A stretch of 27,025 nucleotides of DNA from CAYOXX01 sp964408025. GTDB lineage: Bacteria; Acidobacteriota; DATKUA01. The notes under the pieces were generated by a model that did not search any database, was not told the DNA's origin, and saw nothing but the letters and a program-made list of their open reading frames with translations. Positions 15,982 to 23,782 of the stretch are shown one piece after another. Location of the stretch: NCBI GenBank assembly GCA_964408025.1, contig CAYOXX010000036.1, positions 1 through 27,025 of the forward strand. The letters run 5' to 3'. Positions within the stretch are counted from its first letter, which is position 1. Each line of letters starts with the position of its first letter. The position numbers were made by a program, and so were the translations under genes.

Positions 15982-17093
15982 CTGTTTTCCGCGGCGAGCA
16001 ACCGAGCGGCCCGCTCGACGTGGCCGAGGAGGATCTTCTCGTACGGCGTGGAGGTGAACCGCTCGAGACGGCGGCGCTGGCCCTCGATTACGCGGTCGCG
16101 CACGAAGCGGTCGCGTGCCAGCAGGTCGATCATTTCGGCGATTTCGGCGTAGTTCTTCTCCCGCACGAGAACGCCGGCGCCGCCCATGGTGTCGGGGATA
16201 GGACCGACGCTGTAGGCGATGACGGGGATGTCGAAGTGCATCGCCTCGAGCAGCGGCACGCAGAAGCCCTCGTGCTCGCTCATGCAGAGGAACACGTCGG
16301 CGAGGGTGTAAAAGGCAACGAGCTGGGGAAAGGTGACATGGTCGGTGAAGACGACGTCGGGCAGGTCGATGTCAGCGATCATCTGGCCCAGGAGCGCGCG
16401 GTAGCGCTGGAAGCTGCCGTACTCGCCGACGAAGATGAGGCGGCTGTCGTGGGATACGAATTTCTTGTAGTGGGCGTAGGCGAGGATGACGTCCTCGAGC
16501 TTCTTGTTTGGGATGACGCGGCCGACGAAGAGTATGTTCATGCGGTGGTCGGAGAACGCTTTGAGGGTGATCGGGTCGGGGGCGACGTCGCGGAAGCGCC
16601 GGAAGTTGATCGGTATCGGCATGACGCCGGTCTCGGTGAAACCGAGTTCCGCCAGCTCGCCGCGGTTGTACTCGCTATCGCCGAGGGCGAGGGCGGTGCG
16701 GTCGGCGAAGGCTGCCAGCTCCTTGCGGCCGGAGAAGAGCTCGCGCGGGAGCGTGTGGTGGAGGCCGGCGAAGTAATGCCAGGGGGTGATGTTGTGGTAG
16801 ATGAGTATTTTGCCGTCGGGTATGTGGTATGAGAGCTTGGAGACGGCGGTGCCGATGCTGTAGTGGAGTATGAAGAGCTCCCGGGGGCCGGAGATCTGCA
16901 TGTAGTCTTCGAAGTGGAACACCTCGTCTGCGAGGCTCGGGTGGACGCGGTCGCAGAAGATCTCGCTCTCGTAGCCGCCGCTCCGGAGCATGTGGCGGAT
17001 CTCGAAGGCCTCGTCGCTGATGGCGTCGCCGACGGTGACGGAGGCCAGTAGCTGGTGGATGCGCTCGGGACGCCGCGACGGAGAGCGGATCAT
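15978..17093 (-). CDS. GT-B glycosyltransferase (GT4-like), paralogue of the downstream gene
   Basis: A 371-residue glycosyltransferase closely related to its 3' neighbour. It has RIHQLLASVTVGDAISDEAF near the start (an N-terminal extension of about eight residues), FILHYSIGTAVSKLSYHIP (74-92), ILIYHNITPWHYF (97-109), VGRVIPNKKLED (R192, K197), AYAHYKKFVSHDSRLIFVGE (205-224) and SEHEGFCVPLLEAMHFDIPV with E275/E283. Catalytic residues are intact. The ATG overlaps the stop of the upstream gene (ATGA), and its own stop overlaps the next GTG, so three genes are translationally linked. Confidence 0.9.
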   Translation of the reverse strand: MIRSPSRRPERIHQLLASVTVGDAISDEAFEIRHMLRSGGYESEIFCDRVHPSLADEVFHFEDYMQISGPRELFILHYSIGTAVSKLSYHIPDGKILIYHNITPWHYFAGLHHTLPRELFSGRKELAAFADRTALALGDSEYNRGELAELGFTETGVMPIPINFRRFRDVAPDPITLKAFSDHRMNILFVGRVIPNKKLEDVILAYAHYKKFVSHDSRLIFVGEYGSFQRYRALLGQMIADIDLPDVVFTDHVTFPQLVAFYTLADVFLCMSEHEGFCVPLLEAMHFDIPVIAYSVGPIPDTMGGAGVLVREKNYAEIAEMIDLLARDRFVRDRVIEGQRRRLERFTSTPYEKILLGHVERAARLLAAENR

Positions 17094-18307
17094 GAGTCCG
17101 GCACCTCGGCGCTGTCTGCGTTGTGCAGGCCCTCGATGACGTCTACGTATTTGCGGTTGATGACGTCCCAGGTGTAGTTGTCGCGGAAGTAGCGGCGGCC
17201 GTTGGCGCCGAGTGCGGCGCGCAGGCGCTGGTCGCCGTGGAGGAGATCGAGAGCCTCGGCGAATTCGTTGTAGCTGGCGTACCAGAGGCCGGCGTTGGCG
17301 CGCCTGCTTTGGCCGACGAGCACCGGTACGTCGGCGTTGACGAGCACCGGCACGCCGACCGCCCAGGCCTCGAGGAGGATCATCGAGAGGCTTTCATAGA
17401 GGCTGGGGTTGACGAGCACGTCGCTGGCGGCGAGGCCGTCGAACTTCTCCTGGTTGGAGACGAAGCCGAGATGGACGACGGCCGGGTAGTCGGGGACGGG
17501 GAGAATGCTCTTTCCCATGAGGACTAGTTTGAGGTCGGTGTCGCGCTCGCCGGCGTAGCGCAGGAAGTGCTCGAAGAGTATGTGGCAGCCTTTGTTCTCG
17601 TCGATGCGGCCGATGTAGAGGATGAACGGTTCGTCGATGCCGAAGCGCTCGCGGAAGCGCTGGGGCTGGATCTCGGCGGCGTCGGGCAGCTCGGTGCCCA
17701 CGCCGACCACGACGTGGGGCACGGAGTCGTTGCGGCTGGCGGCGTTGATCATCTCCTTTTCTTCCCAGGAGTTGTACATGAGCGCGCGCGGCTTGCAGAA
17801 GAACTTGCGGAAGATCATGAGGTCGACCACGGGATCTTTCTCGGCGGTCGGGACGAGGATCGACTTGTGCGGCACGGCGTTGACGCCGTGGTAGGAGTGG
17901 TAATAGCGATAGCTGAAGAAGATGAAGTAGTCGTAGTAGTCGCGGCGGGCGTAGATGTGGCGGATGAGGCGGGGCGAGTAGGGGCCCTCCTCCTTGAGCC
18001 AGCGCAGCTCGTCGTCGGGCTCGTGTGGCCGGCGGAAGACGAACTCCTGGACGCGCCCGAAGCGCTCGGGGTTGCGCTTGCGGCGAACCTTGAAGCGGCG
18101 CACGGGGATGCCGTTGATCTCCTCGAGTCCGGCTTTGTAGTGGTTGGCCCAGGTGACGTAGTCGTAGGCGCAGGTGGTCAGCACCTCGACGCGGTAGTGG
18201 CGGGCCAGCTGCTCGGCGACGAGGCGGGCGTGGAATTCCGCGCCGCCGTTTATCTCGAGCCCGTAGCGCTGGACCACGACGGCCAGCCTGAGGTCGGATG
18301 TGCGCAC
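17090..18307 (-). CDS. GT-B glycosyltransferase (GT4, GlgA/PimA-like fold)
   Basis: A 405-residue glycosyltransferase of a different subfamily from the five downstream. The N-terminus is LRLAVVVQRYGLEINGGAEF, followed by VEVLTTCAYDYVTWANHY and NGIPVRRFKVRRKRNPERFG, a pattern typical of the first glycosyltransferase in many surface-polysaccharide clusters. The donor domain has ILYIGRIDENKG (R234, K239) and PSLYESLSMILLEAWAVGVP with E305/E313. The ending YTWDVINRKYVDVIEGL is also typical. It begins with a GTG six bases after the coiled-coil gene, with GGTAGGG just upstream. It probably adds an early sugar of the glycan; the acceptor is unknown. Confidence 0.92.
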   Translation of the reverse strand: MRTSDLRLAVVVQRYGLEINGGAEFHARLVAEQLARHYRVEVLTTCAYDYVTWANHYKAGLEEINGIPVRRFKVRRKRNPERFGRVQEFVFRRPHEPDDELRWLKEEGPYSPRLIRHIYARRDYYDYFIFFSYRYYHSYHGVNAVPHKSILVPTAEKDPVVDLMIFRKFFCKPRALMYNSWEEKEMINAASRNDSVPHVVVGVGTELPDAAEIQPQRFRERFGIDEPFILYIGRIDENKGCHILFEHFLRYAGERDTDLKLVLMGKSILPVPDYPAVVHLGFVSNQEKFDGLAASDVLVNPSLYESLSMILLEAWAVGVPVLVNADVPVLVGQSRRANAGLWYASYNEFAEALDLLHGDQRLRAALGANGRRYFRDNYTWDVINRKYVDVIEGLHNADSAEVPDS

Positions 18308-18313
18308 GGCGCC

Positions 18314-19189
18314 CTACCGTTTGGATTCCTTGGGCCGATAGCGACCGCGGGGGATCTCCGCGGCTTTGCGGCCGGGGCCTTCGGGCTTCTCTTCCTTGAG
18401 AACGGCCAGCTGCTCGAGGGCGCGCTGGCGGGCCTGGACGTATTCGAGCTGGTGGCGCTGGCCCTCGATGAGCCCTTTGATCCCCTCGACCTTGTATCGG
18501 AGCTGCTCGAAGTCGTTGACGATCTGGTTGACGGAGCGGCTGAGGTCATTCCTGTCGCGTAGCGACTCGGCGCGGTCGCGCTTGATGTCGGCATCGAGCG
18601 CTTCGACGGACTGCGTGAGTTCGGCCTGCAGGCGGCTGAGCTCCGGGCCGAGGCGGTCGATCTTGTTGTTGAGCAGGGAGATCTCCTGGACGAGGGTGTG
18701 GAGCAGGACGACGTAGGTCTGGTTGAGGATTGCCTGGCGGTGGAGCTGGGGGAATAGGACGTCGACGTTCATCACCAGCTTGAAGAGCTTGCGGTTTACG
18801 GAGCGGATGGCGTTGATGATCTTGCCCCTGAGGCCGCGGTGGGAGGAGCGGTAGAGGTCGTCGACGTTGATGTTGATGTTCCACTCGCCGACGCAGCGCA
18901 TTGCCTCGGTGACGAAGCCGGTGTCCTTGATGTCGTCGAGCGCCGTCTCCCGCATCCGCCTGGCGACGCGCTCGGGAACCTCGAATTCCGGAACCTCGGG
19001 CACGGGTACGCGGTCGCGGTCGGGGTCTTTCGGGCGGGGCGGAACGGGCGAGGGCAGCTCGAGACCGCCGAGCCGCTCGAGCTCGGCGTCGGAGTAGATC
19101 GCCTGCTTCTTTTCGCGCACGCGCTGGCGGATCTGCGCCATTATCATTTCGACATCGAGCTTGTCGTAATCAATTTTAAAGGTATCCAT
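18314..19189 (-). CDS. Coiled-coil protein of surface-polysaccharide clusters, function unknown
   Basis: A 291-residue soluble protein when started at the ATG at 19189. An in-frame GTG two codons earlier is possible, but AGGGGG is nine bases from the ATG and only three from the GTG. The N-terminus is DTFKIDYDKLDVEMIMAQIR, followed by a Pro-rich linker (PSPVPPRPKDPDRDRVPVPE). A middle module has NININVDDLYRSSHRG, then basic amphipathic IINAIRSVNRKLFKLVMNVD. The C-terminal half is a long coiled coil with a heptad pattern from about residue 155 to 265 and a basic end. Proteins with the SHR segment followed by basic helix and coiled coil are, as I recall, common beside glycosyltransferases and methyltransferases, sometimes fused to them. 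A scaffolding or chain-length role is speculation. Confidence 0.75.
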   Translation of the reverse strand: MDTFKIDYDKLDVEMIMAQIRQRVREKKQAIYSDAELERLGGLELPSPVPPRPKDPDRDRVPVPEVPEFEVPERVARRMRETALDDIKDTGFVTEAMRCVGEWNININVDDLYRSSHRGLRGKIINAIRSVNRKLFKLVMNVDVLFPQLHRQAILNQTYVVLLHTLVQEISLLNNKIDRLGPELSRLQAELTQSVEALDADIKRDRAESLRDRNDLSRSVNQIVNDFEQLRYKVEGIKGLIEGQRHQLEYVQARQRALEQLAVLKEEKPEGPGRKAAEIPRGRYRPKESKR

Positions 19190-19207
19190 CCCCACCGGCC
19201 CCCTACC

Positions 19208-20131
19208 CTACTGGACCAGGACCCCGTTGAGGAGCCCGGGCTGGGTGACGAGCAGGATCGCCGAGACGGCGATCCATAGCGAAACCGCCAGGAGCAACGG
19301 CAGGTCGGAGAACAGAGCCGCTGCCGGGTCGCCGCCCCCGTCTTTCCCCACCACGAGGTAAAGATACCTGAAGACTCCGAAAAAGACAAAGGGGAGGGTT
19401 AGCAGCACGTCTGGTCCGAAGTGGCGCATGGCGTGCGAGGAGATGGAGTATAGCGAGTAGGAGATCACGGCTAGTGTGCCGCAGATTCCCAGCAGCATGT
19501 CGAGTAGTCGTACGTTATAGAGTGCCAGGATGCCCCGGTGGGCCGGGGCGCCCTCGCCCAGGACGATTATCTCGGAGCGGCGTTTCGCGAAGCCGAGGAA
19601 TAGTGCGAGGAATATGGTGCAGATGACGAGCCAGACGCTGATGCCGACCTCTACGGCGATGGCGCCGGCGATGGCCCGAACGACGAACCCAAAGGCGATG
19701 ACCATGGTGTCGAGGATTAGGACCCTCTTGAGGATCAGCGAGTAGAGCAGGATGAGGACGAAGTAGACGAGGGCGACGGTCCCGAACGCCGGTGCGAGCT
19801 GGAAGGACAGGATGATTCCGGCGGCGAAGAGCAGTGCGGCGACGGAAGCGGCCAGCGGCAGTGAGACGGCTCCCGAGGCGATGGGGCGATCGCGCTTGAC
19901 CGGGTGCTGGCGGTCGGCATCGAGGTCGAGGATGTCGTTGATAATATAGGTGGCGCCGGACAGCAGACAGAAGGCGACGAAGCCGAGGGTGGCGCGGCCG
20001 AAGATCAGCAGCTCGGCGGCCGGATCAAACGTCCGCTCTCCGAGCGAGAAGAGTTCGCCTGCGTAGAGTACCAGGTTTTTTACCCACTGCTTCGGTCGTG
20101 TTGATCGGATGAGTGCCTTGAGTTTTTTCAT
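19208..20131 (-). CDS. UbiA-family prenyltransferase, decaprenyl-phosphate phosphoribosyltransferase-like
   Basis: A 307-residue polytopic membrane enzyme with about eight to nine hydrophobic segments. It matches the decaprenyl-phosphate phosphoribosyltransferase branch of the UbiA superfamily. These enzymes move 5-phosphoribose from PRPP to a polyprenyl phosphate, giving the precursor of a lipid-linked ribose or arabinose donor. Seen: RSTRPKQWVKNLVLYAGELF at the start; the first Asp motif NDILDLDADRQHPVKRDRPI (N65, D66, D69, D73); LLYSLILKRVLILDTMVIAF, GFVVRAIAGAIAV and FAKRRSEI. It is the first gene of the glycan operon, behind a good promoter, 12-18 bases before the coiled-coil gene. The epimerase and phosphatase that would complete a ribose/arabinose donor route are not in the window. 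Family is firm; substrate is inferred. Confidence 0.88.
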   Translation of the reverse strand: MKKLKALIRSTRPKQWVKNLVLYAGELFSLGERTFDPAAELLIFGRATLGFVAFCLLSGATYIINDILDLDADRQHPVKRDRPIASGAVSLPLAASVAALLFAAGIILSFQLAPAFGTVALVYFVLILLYSLILKRVLILDTMVIAFGFVVRAIAGAIAVEVGISVWLVICTIFLALFLGFAKRRSEIIVLGEGAPAHRGILALYNVRLLDMLLGICGTLAVISYSLYSISSHAMRHFGPDVLLTLPFVFFGVFRYLYLVVGKDGGGDPAAALFSDLPLLLAVSLWIAVSAILLVTQPGLLNGVLVQ

Positions 20132-20185
20132 TTCAGGAAGATATTGCCGTTTTTTCGCGCTAAAACAGGAGCGAAACGGACGCCG

Positions 20186-20214
20186 ATGCTAGCACACGGC
20201 GGGCACAGCGTCAA
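20186..20214 (-). promoter_or_regulatory. Promoter of the glycan operon with extended -10
   Basis: Minus strand TTGACG (20214-20209), 17-base spacer, TAGCAT (20191-20186), preceded by TGC (extended -10). The leader of about 50 bases contains CGTTTCGC and GCGAAAAAACG, which can pair around 20147-20178. No strong Shine-Dalgarno precedes the ATG at 20131. The arrangement closely resembles the exbB promoter at 24687-24715. Confidence 0.6.
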
Positions 20215-20254
20215 TAAGAGAGGCGCGGGGCGTTGGCGCCCCGGTTCGTCCGCC

Positions 20255-20284
20255 AACGAAAACGGCCCCGCCGAAGCGAGGCCG
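20255..20284 (-). terminator. Intrinsic terminator of the exbB-exbD-exbD-tonB-TPR operon
   Basis: Read on the minus strand: CGGCCTCGC, loop TTCG, GCGGGGCCG, then TTTTCGTT. The stem is nine pairs including one G-U wobble, capped by a UUCG tetraloop and followed at once by the T-tract. It lies 30 bases past the TPR gene stop. In the other orientation the stem has a mismatch, so it is directional for the minus strand. Confidence 0.85.
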
Positions 20285-20313
20285 CGGTTTGGCATAGCCT
20301 GGGTGTGGAGGAT

Positions 20314-21591
20314 CTATTGATCCGGGTTTTCGCTGCCGGTGACCTCCCGCCGCACGATCTCGCCGGTCTCTGGGTCGATGTAGGACTCGATTGTGACGGC
20401 GATGAAGCGACCCTGCTCGAGCCGCTGTCTCTTGTTGTTGATGCCTGCCAGCATCGCTGCTATCTGCTCGGAGTCCGCTCCCTCGATGGAGCTAGCATGC
20501 TCGAGCAGCTCGGTGGCGTTGCCGAGCGCCTGGAGGTAGCCGCGCTCCTGGCTTGTTCCGTGGTACCTCTCGGCGTCGGAGGGGACGTATTGGTACCAGC
20601 AGAAGGCGAACTTGGTGTAGAAGGCGGGATCGTTCGCGTACTCGCGCTGGGCGGCGTTGTATGCGCGGGTGGCCTCGCGCCACTCGCCGCGCCTCACCAG
20701 GACATCGCCCAGCAGGCGGTTAACGTACTCGTGGGCCTGGATCACTATTGAGCGCCGCAGGTGCTCCAGGGCCTGATCGAGCTGATTCAGTCTGTTGTGG
20801 GCACGGCCTTTGAGGTAGTGGATTTCCCAGTCGCGCTCGTGATAGCGGAGCGCGAAGGCGGCGGAGTTGATCGCCTCGGCCCACTGGCCGGCGTTGATCT
20901 GGCTCTTGATAAGGATCTTATGGGCGATGATGTCCTGCGGGTCCTCACGCACCGCCACTTGGATGACGGCCACGGCGTTGGCGTTGTCGCCCAGCTCCTG
21001 GTAGCTGCTGGCGACCGCCCTCAGGACGTTGGCGCTGGCGTCGCCGGCGTCGACCAACGGCCGGAAGGCGGTAACGGCATCCCGGTACTGCCCGAGGTAG
21101 TAATGGCTGAAGCCCTGGATGAGCCGGATCTGAGGCAGGGCTTGGGAATAGATTCTCGCTTCTCTTAGCCTGAGGGCGGAGGCGGTGAACTCGAGGGCCC
21201 GCGCGTACTCGTCCATCTTGTAATAGGTGTCGGCCAGCTCGTAGTTGGTGTTGAAGACCTCGTTGGTCTCGGTGGCGTTGTTGGCGGCCACTGTGTAGTG
21301 CTGGATCGCGGTGCGGTAGAATCCCGCAGCCTGCGTCGTCCTGCCGGCTCTTGAGGCTGCATCCCCTTTGGCCTTGTAGCAGCGGCCGAGCATGAAGCGG
21401 GAGTAATGCCATTCCGGGAACTCCTCGACGACCTGGTTGAAGAGCGCGATGGCGTCGTCGAAACGGCCGGCACGGTAGGCGGCGTAGCCGCGCTGGTGCG
21501 GCTCGTCCTGGGCGAGCGCGCCAGCGGCGAGCGTCAGCAGTGCAGCCGCAGCGAGAACGATTGCGATTTTCCTCAATCCTTTCTTGAGCAT
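20314..21591 (-). CDS. Secreted tetratricopeptide-repeat protein of the TonB operon
   Basis: About 425 residues. The N-terminus is a Sec signal peptide (basic start, then IAIVLAAAALLTLAAGALAQ, cleavage after ALA likely), so the protein is periplasmic. The body is a series of TPR-type helical pairs, e.g. GYAAYRAGRFDDAIALFNQV, HYSRFMLGRCYKAKGDAA, ADTYYKMDEYARALEFTASA and YLKGRAHNRLNQLDQALEHL. The ATG at 21591 is chosen because AGAGG lies nine bases before it; a GTG at 21597 is in frame but too close. It is the last gene of the operon, 37 bases after tonB and followed by the terminator. TPR proteins end many alternative TonB operons (TonB2-type) and probably assist the transducer in the periplasm; the exact job here is inferred. 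Confidence 0.85.
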   Translation of the reverse strand: MLKKGLRKIAIVLAAAALLTLAAGALAQDEPHQRGYAAYRAGRFDDAIALFNQVVEEFPEWHYSRFMLGRCYKAKGDAASRAGRTTQAAGFYRTAIQHYTVAANNATETNEVFNTNYELADTYYKMDEYARALEFTASALRLREARIYSQALPQIRLIQGFSHYYLGQYRDAVTAFRPLVDAGDASANVLRAVASSYQELGDNANAVAVIQVAVREDPQDIIAHKILIKSQINAGQWAEAINSAAFALRYHERDWEIHYLKGRAHNRLNQLDQALEHLRRSIVIQAHEYVNRLLGDVLVRRGEWREATRAYNAAQREYANDPAFYTKFAFCWYQYVPSDAERYHGTSQERGYLQALGNATELLEHASSIEGADSEQIAAMLAGINNKRQRLEQGRFIAVTIESYIDPETGEIVRREVTGSENPDQ

Positions 21592-21634
21592 CTTCACTTA
21601 CCTCTTTCCAATTAGCGGTTCCCAGGCAGCAGCA

Positions 21635-22399
21635 TCACCGTGTCAGCTGGAATTGGAAGATAAAGGAGTAGCGAGCATAGATTGGCCTGCCGTTCTGGAT
21701 GGCGGCTGTCCAGGAGCATTGCCTGAGATACTGTACAGCAGCCTCGCCGAAGCCGAAACCCGGCGGGTCTTCGGAGAGGATATCGATGATTTCCAGGGCT
21801 CCTTCCCTGGAGATTACAACGCGAATCCTGACGCGACCGGTCCGCCGTAGGATGCGGGCCCTCTGCGGGTACGGCTGGGGACCCCGGCAGTCGTACTGCG
21901 GCGGGATGATGTCGCCGGCCACCTCGATGGGGCCCGGCGTGCTGTCGGGAGGCGGGCCGAACATGAGGTCGTCGGTGAACTCGGAGTGGACGTCGAGGTT
22001 GAGGTCGGCGATGTCCTCTATGATCTCGATGTCTCCGGTCGGGCGCGCGATGTCGGGCACCTGGCTGAACTCGCGCTCGCGCTGCTGCGTCTCGAGCTGC
22101 CGCTCCTGCTCCGGCGGCGGCTCCTCCTGCTGCACGATCGTCTGCCTCTGGACGTCGATTACGTCTTCCTTCTCCTCCAAGCCCGCAAGCGTGGCGACGA
22201 ATTCCGGGAAGACTACGAATGTCAGAACGATGAAGACGCAGAGGGAGATCAGGAGGCTCTTCTCCAGGACCTGTTTGTCTTCTTGGGCCGCGAACATGGC
22301 ATGATACTTGGCCAGCGTGGGATCCATGGAGATGCCGCGCATGGCCGCCGCGGGCTGTCGCTCCTGCGCCTTGCCTTCCGATTTCTTCTCCTCAGCCAT
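21635..22399 (-). CDS. TonB-family energy transducer with long cytoplasmic N-terminus
   Basis: A 254-residue TonB-type protein expected to carry ion-motive energy from the ExbB/ExbD motor to outer-membrane partners. A charged cytoplasmic segment of about 46 residues precedes one TM helix (48-66, SLLISLCVFIVLTFVVFPEF region). A periplasmic linker rich in Glu/Gln follows (QQEEPPPEQERQLETQQRER), then the TonB C-terminal domain from about 175 (PQPYPQRARILRRTGRVRIR, VVISREGALEIIDILSEDPP, AAVQYLRQCSW, IYARYSFIFQFQL). The linker is short and only weakly Pro-rich, and the cytoplasmic segment is longer than in classical TonB. GGAG lies seven bases before the ATG. It follows the second exbD by 74 bases holding a strong hairpin. 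Confidence 0.88.
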   Translation of the reverse strand: MAEEKKSEGKAQERQPAAAMRGISMDPTLAKYHAMFAAQEDKQVLEKSLLISLCVFIVLTFVVFPEFVATLAGLEEKEDVIDVQRQTIVQQEEPPPEQERQLETQQREREFSQVPDIARPTGDIEIIEDIADLNLDVHSEFTDDLMFGPPPDSTPGPIEVAGDIIPPQYDCRGPQPYPQRARILRRTGRVRIRVVISREGALEIIDILSEDPPGFGFGEAAVQYLRQCSWTAAIQNGRPIYARYSFIFQFQLTR

Positions 22400-22430
22400 C
22401 GCTGCTCTCCAAACTTGTTAAGCGTATTTA

Positions 22431-22451
22431 CCCGGCTGTTTGACAGCCCGG
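22431..22451. other. Intercistronic hairpin between exbD and tonB
   Basis: CCCGGCTGT-TTG-ACAGCCCGGG forms a nine-pair stem with a single bulged base in the gap between the second exbD and tonB. There is no T-tract, so it is more likely an mRNA processing or stability element than a terminator. The pairing is seen; the role is inferred. Confidence 0.4.
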
Positions 22452-22473
22452 GGCGCAAAAAGTTCCGCGTCTC

Positions 22474-23037
22474 TTATAGCGAGGCCGGATCAATCTTGCC
22501 TTCGGCCACGTATTGCGTCAGGATATCCTCGACCTGGATGATATTGGGAATGTGGGTCGCCAGCTTCCGGTTCTCCTCCTCGGCGGGGAAGTAATCCAGC
22601 TGCACCTCCTCGACCGCCTGGATCTCTTCCCAGACGTCGACGAAGCCCTCGAAGGGGGCGTCGCGGCGCACCAGGATGTAGACCGGGAGCTTGTACCAGT
22701 TCTCCGGCTGCTTGTCGCGGACGGCCTGGAATACTTCGTTCATGTGGTCGCGAAGCCGGATGATGTTGTGCTTCTGGAATATCTCTATGTTCCCTTCTTC
22801 GTCCATGACGCGGACCGCGTAATCGCGGATTCCTATGACGGTTACGATGAGCGTCAGGGCGGGCCGGCTCTCTCCGCTGCTGGTGGTCTCCTGCTCCTGC
22901 GGCGGCAGGCCGTAGTCGAAACCCTTGTTGACACTGAAGGTGGTGGTGAGGATGAAGAAGATGATGAGCATGAAGACGATGTCGCCCATCGACGCCGTCG
23001 GGATCTCGGCGTGCACGCCTTTGCGCTTTAGATTCAT
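22474..23037 (-). CDS. ExbD/TolR-type biopolymer transport protein (second copy)
   Basis: A 187-residue motor component that, with ExbB, uses the proton gradient. A short cytoplasmic start (MNLKRKGVHAEIPTASMGDI) leads into one TM helix FMLIIFFILTTTFSVNKG. The conserved TM Asp is D19 (SMGDIVFML). The periplasmic domain contains PALTLIVTV, IRLRDHMNEVFQAVRDK and PVYILVRRDAPFEGFVDVWE, with a C-terminal extension beyond the usual ExbD end (about residues 150-187). GAGGTAGAAC precedes the ATG. It differs strongly from the first ExbD outside the TM region, so the two likely have different partners or form a hetero-oligomer. Confidence 0.92.
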   Translation of the reverse strand: MNLKRKGVHAEIPTASMGDIVFMLIIFFILTTTFSVNKGFDYGLPPQEQETTSSGESRPALTLIVTVIGIRDYAVRVMDEEGNIEIFQKHNIIRLRDHMNEVFQAVRDKQPENWYKLPVYILVRRDAPFEGFVDVWEEIQAVEEVQLDYFPAEEENRKLATHIPNIIQVEDILTQYVAEGKIDPASL

Positions 23038-23209
23038 GTTCTACCTCGTCGCGTATCCGGCTCGCGGCCAGCGCCTCTAGCTAGCTCCCGACCGTCGGGC
23101 CATTGCCACCCTTTGGCTCCCCACGAGCGCCCGTCGGCCCCTGGGTGCAACCGACCTCCCAACCGGAATCTTCCCGGCAACCGCCACCCGCCGCCACAAG
23201 TGCGGGAAT
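23038..23209. other. 172-base spacer between the two exbD genes
   Basis: No supported gene lies here. It is very GC-rich and contains a small CCCGA-CCG-TCGGG hairpin at about 23087-23099. An open frame continues through it on the minus strand, but its composition (Arg/Gly/Ala-rich) looks like chance. It is unusually long for a spacer in an otherwise compact operon. Confidence 0.4.
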
Positions 23210-23767
23210 CTAATCCTCCAGGTTGCTGAGAATGGCGATCGATGTCGACACCTCACCGCCGATCTCCTGCAGCGCCTGGACCACACCGCTGACCGCGTAA
23301 TAGGGAACCTTCGCGTCAGCCTTGATGACGATGATTATATTCCTACCCTCGATCTGGCGGCGCCTCTCCACCTCGCGCACGAGCCTGCTGATCGCGGTCT
23401 TGAGGTTGTTGAACTCCTCGCCGCTGTTGATGTTCAGGCCGCGCGAGCGCTGCCGGAAGTACTCGGAGCTTTCGGAGACGCCGTTGGATCCCCGCACGAT
23501 CACCCTCTCGTTTCTGGCGGTGATATCGGACAGGGAGTGCTCCTCGATGTCTGAGCGAATGTTTTCCAGCTCGTTGGTGGTGACGGCGATGACGGCAGAG
23601 TCCTCCTGATAGCGTTCCTGGCTGTGGGTGGCGGGTAGCTCCATCTGCGTCTTGTCGATAGGGAAGACGGAAGCGACCATGAAGAAGATGATGAGCAGGA
23701 AAGCTATGTCGGCCATCGAGGCCGTCGGGATATATGGTACTATCTCCTTGGATTTGCTGACCTTCAT
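23210..23767 (-). CDS. ExbD/TolR-type biopolymer transport protein (first copy)
   Basis: This 185-residue ExbD/TolR protein begins MKVSKSKEIVPYIPTASMAD. The TM segment is IAFLLIIFFMVASVFPI, and the conserved proton-carrying Asp is D20 in SMADIAFLL. The periplasmic part includes DKTQMELPATHSQERYQEDS, FNNLKTAISRLVREVERRRQ, NIIIVIKADAKVPYYAVSGV and VVQALQEIGGEVSTSIAIL, the standard ExbD alpha/beta fold. GAGGTG lies six bases before the ATG. It is 15 bases after exbB, so it is translated with it. Family and role are secure; whether it belongs to a TonB-like or Agl/Tol-like machine cannot be told from the subunit alone. Confidence 0.94.
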   Translation of the reverse strand: MKVSKSKEIVPYIPTASMADIAFLLIIFFMVASVFPIDKTQMELPATHSQERYQEDSAVIAVTTNELENIRSDIEEHSLSDITARNERVIVRGSNGVSESSEYFRQRSRGLNINSGEEFNNLKTAISRLVREVERRRQIEGRNIIIVIKADAKVPYYAVSGVVQALQEIGGEVSTSIAILSNLED

Positions 23768-23782
23768 TCGGGCACCTCGCCC

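Noticed and set aside
14686..16152. 488-codon open frame opposite two glycosyltransferases
   Set aside because: Runs through two genes with intact catalytic motifs and a repeat-filled spacer; an acidic low-complexity shadow.
23077..23286. 69-codon frame in the spacer between the exbD genes
   Set aside because: Overlaps the 3' end of the first exbD and has Arg/Ser/Ala-rich chance composition.
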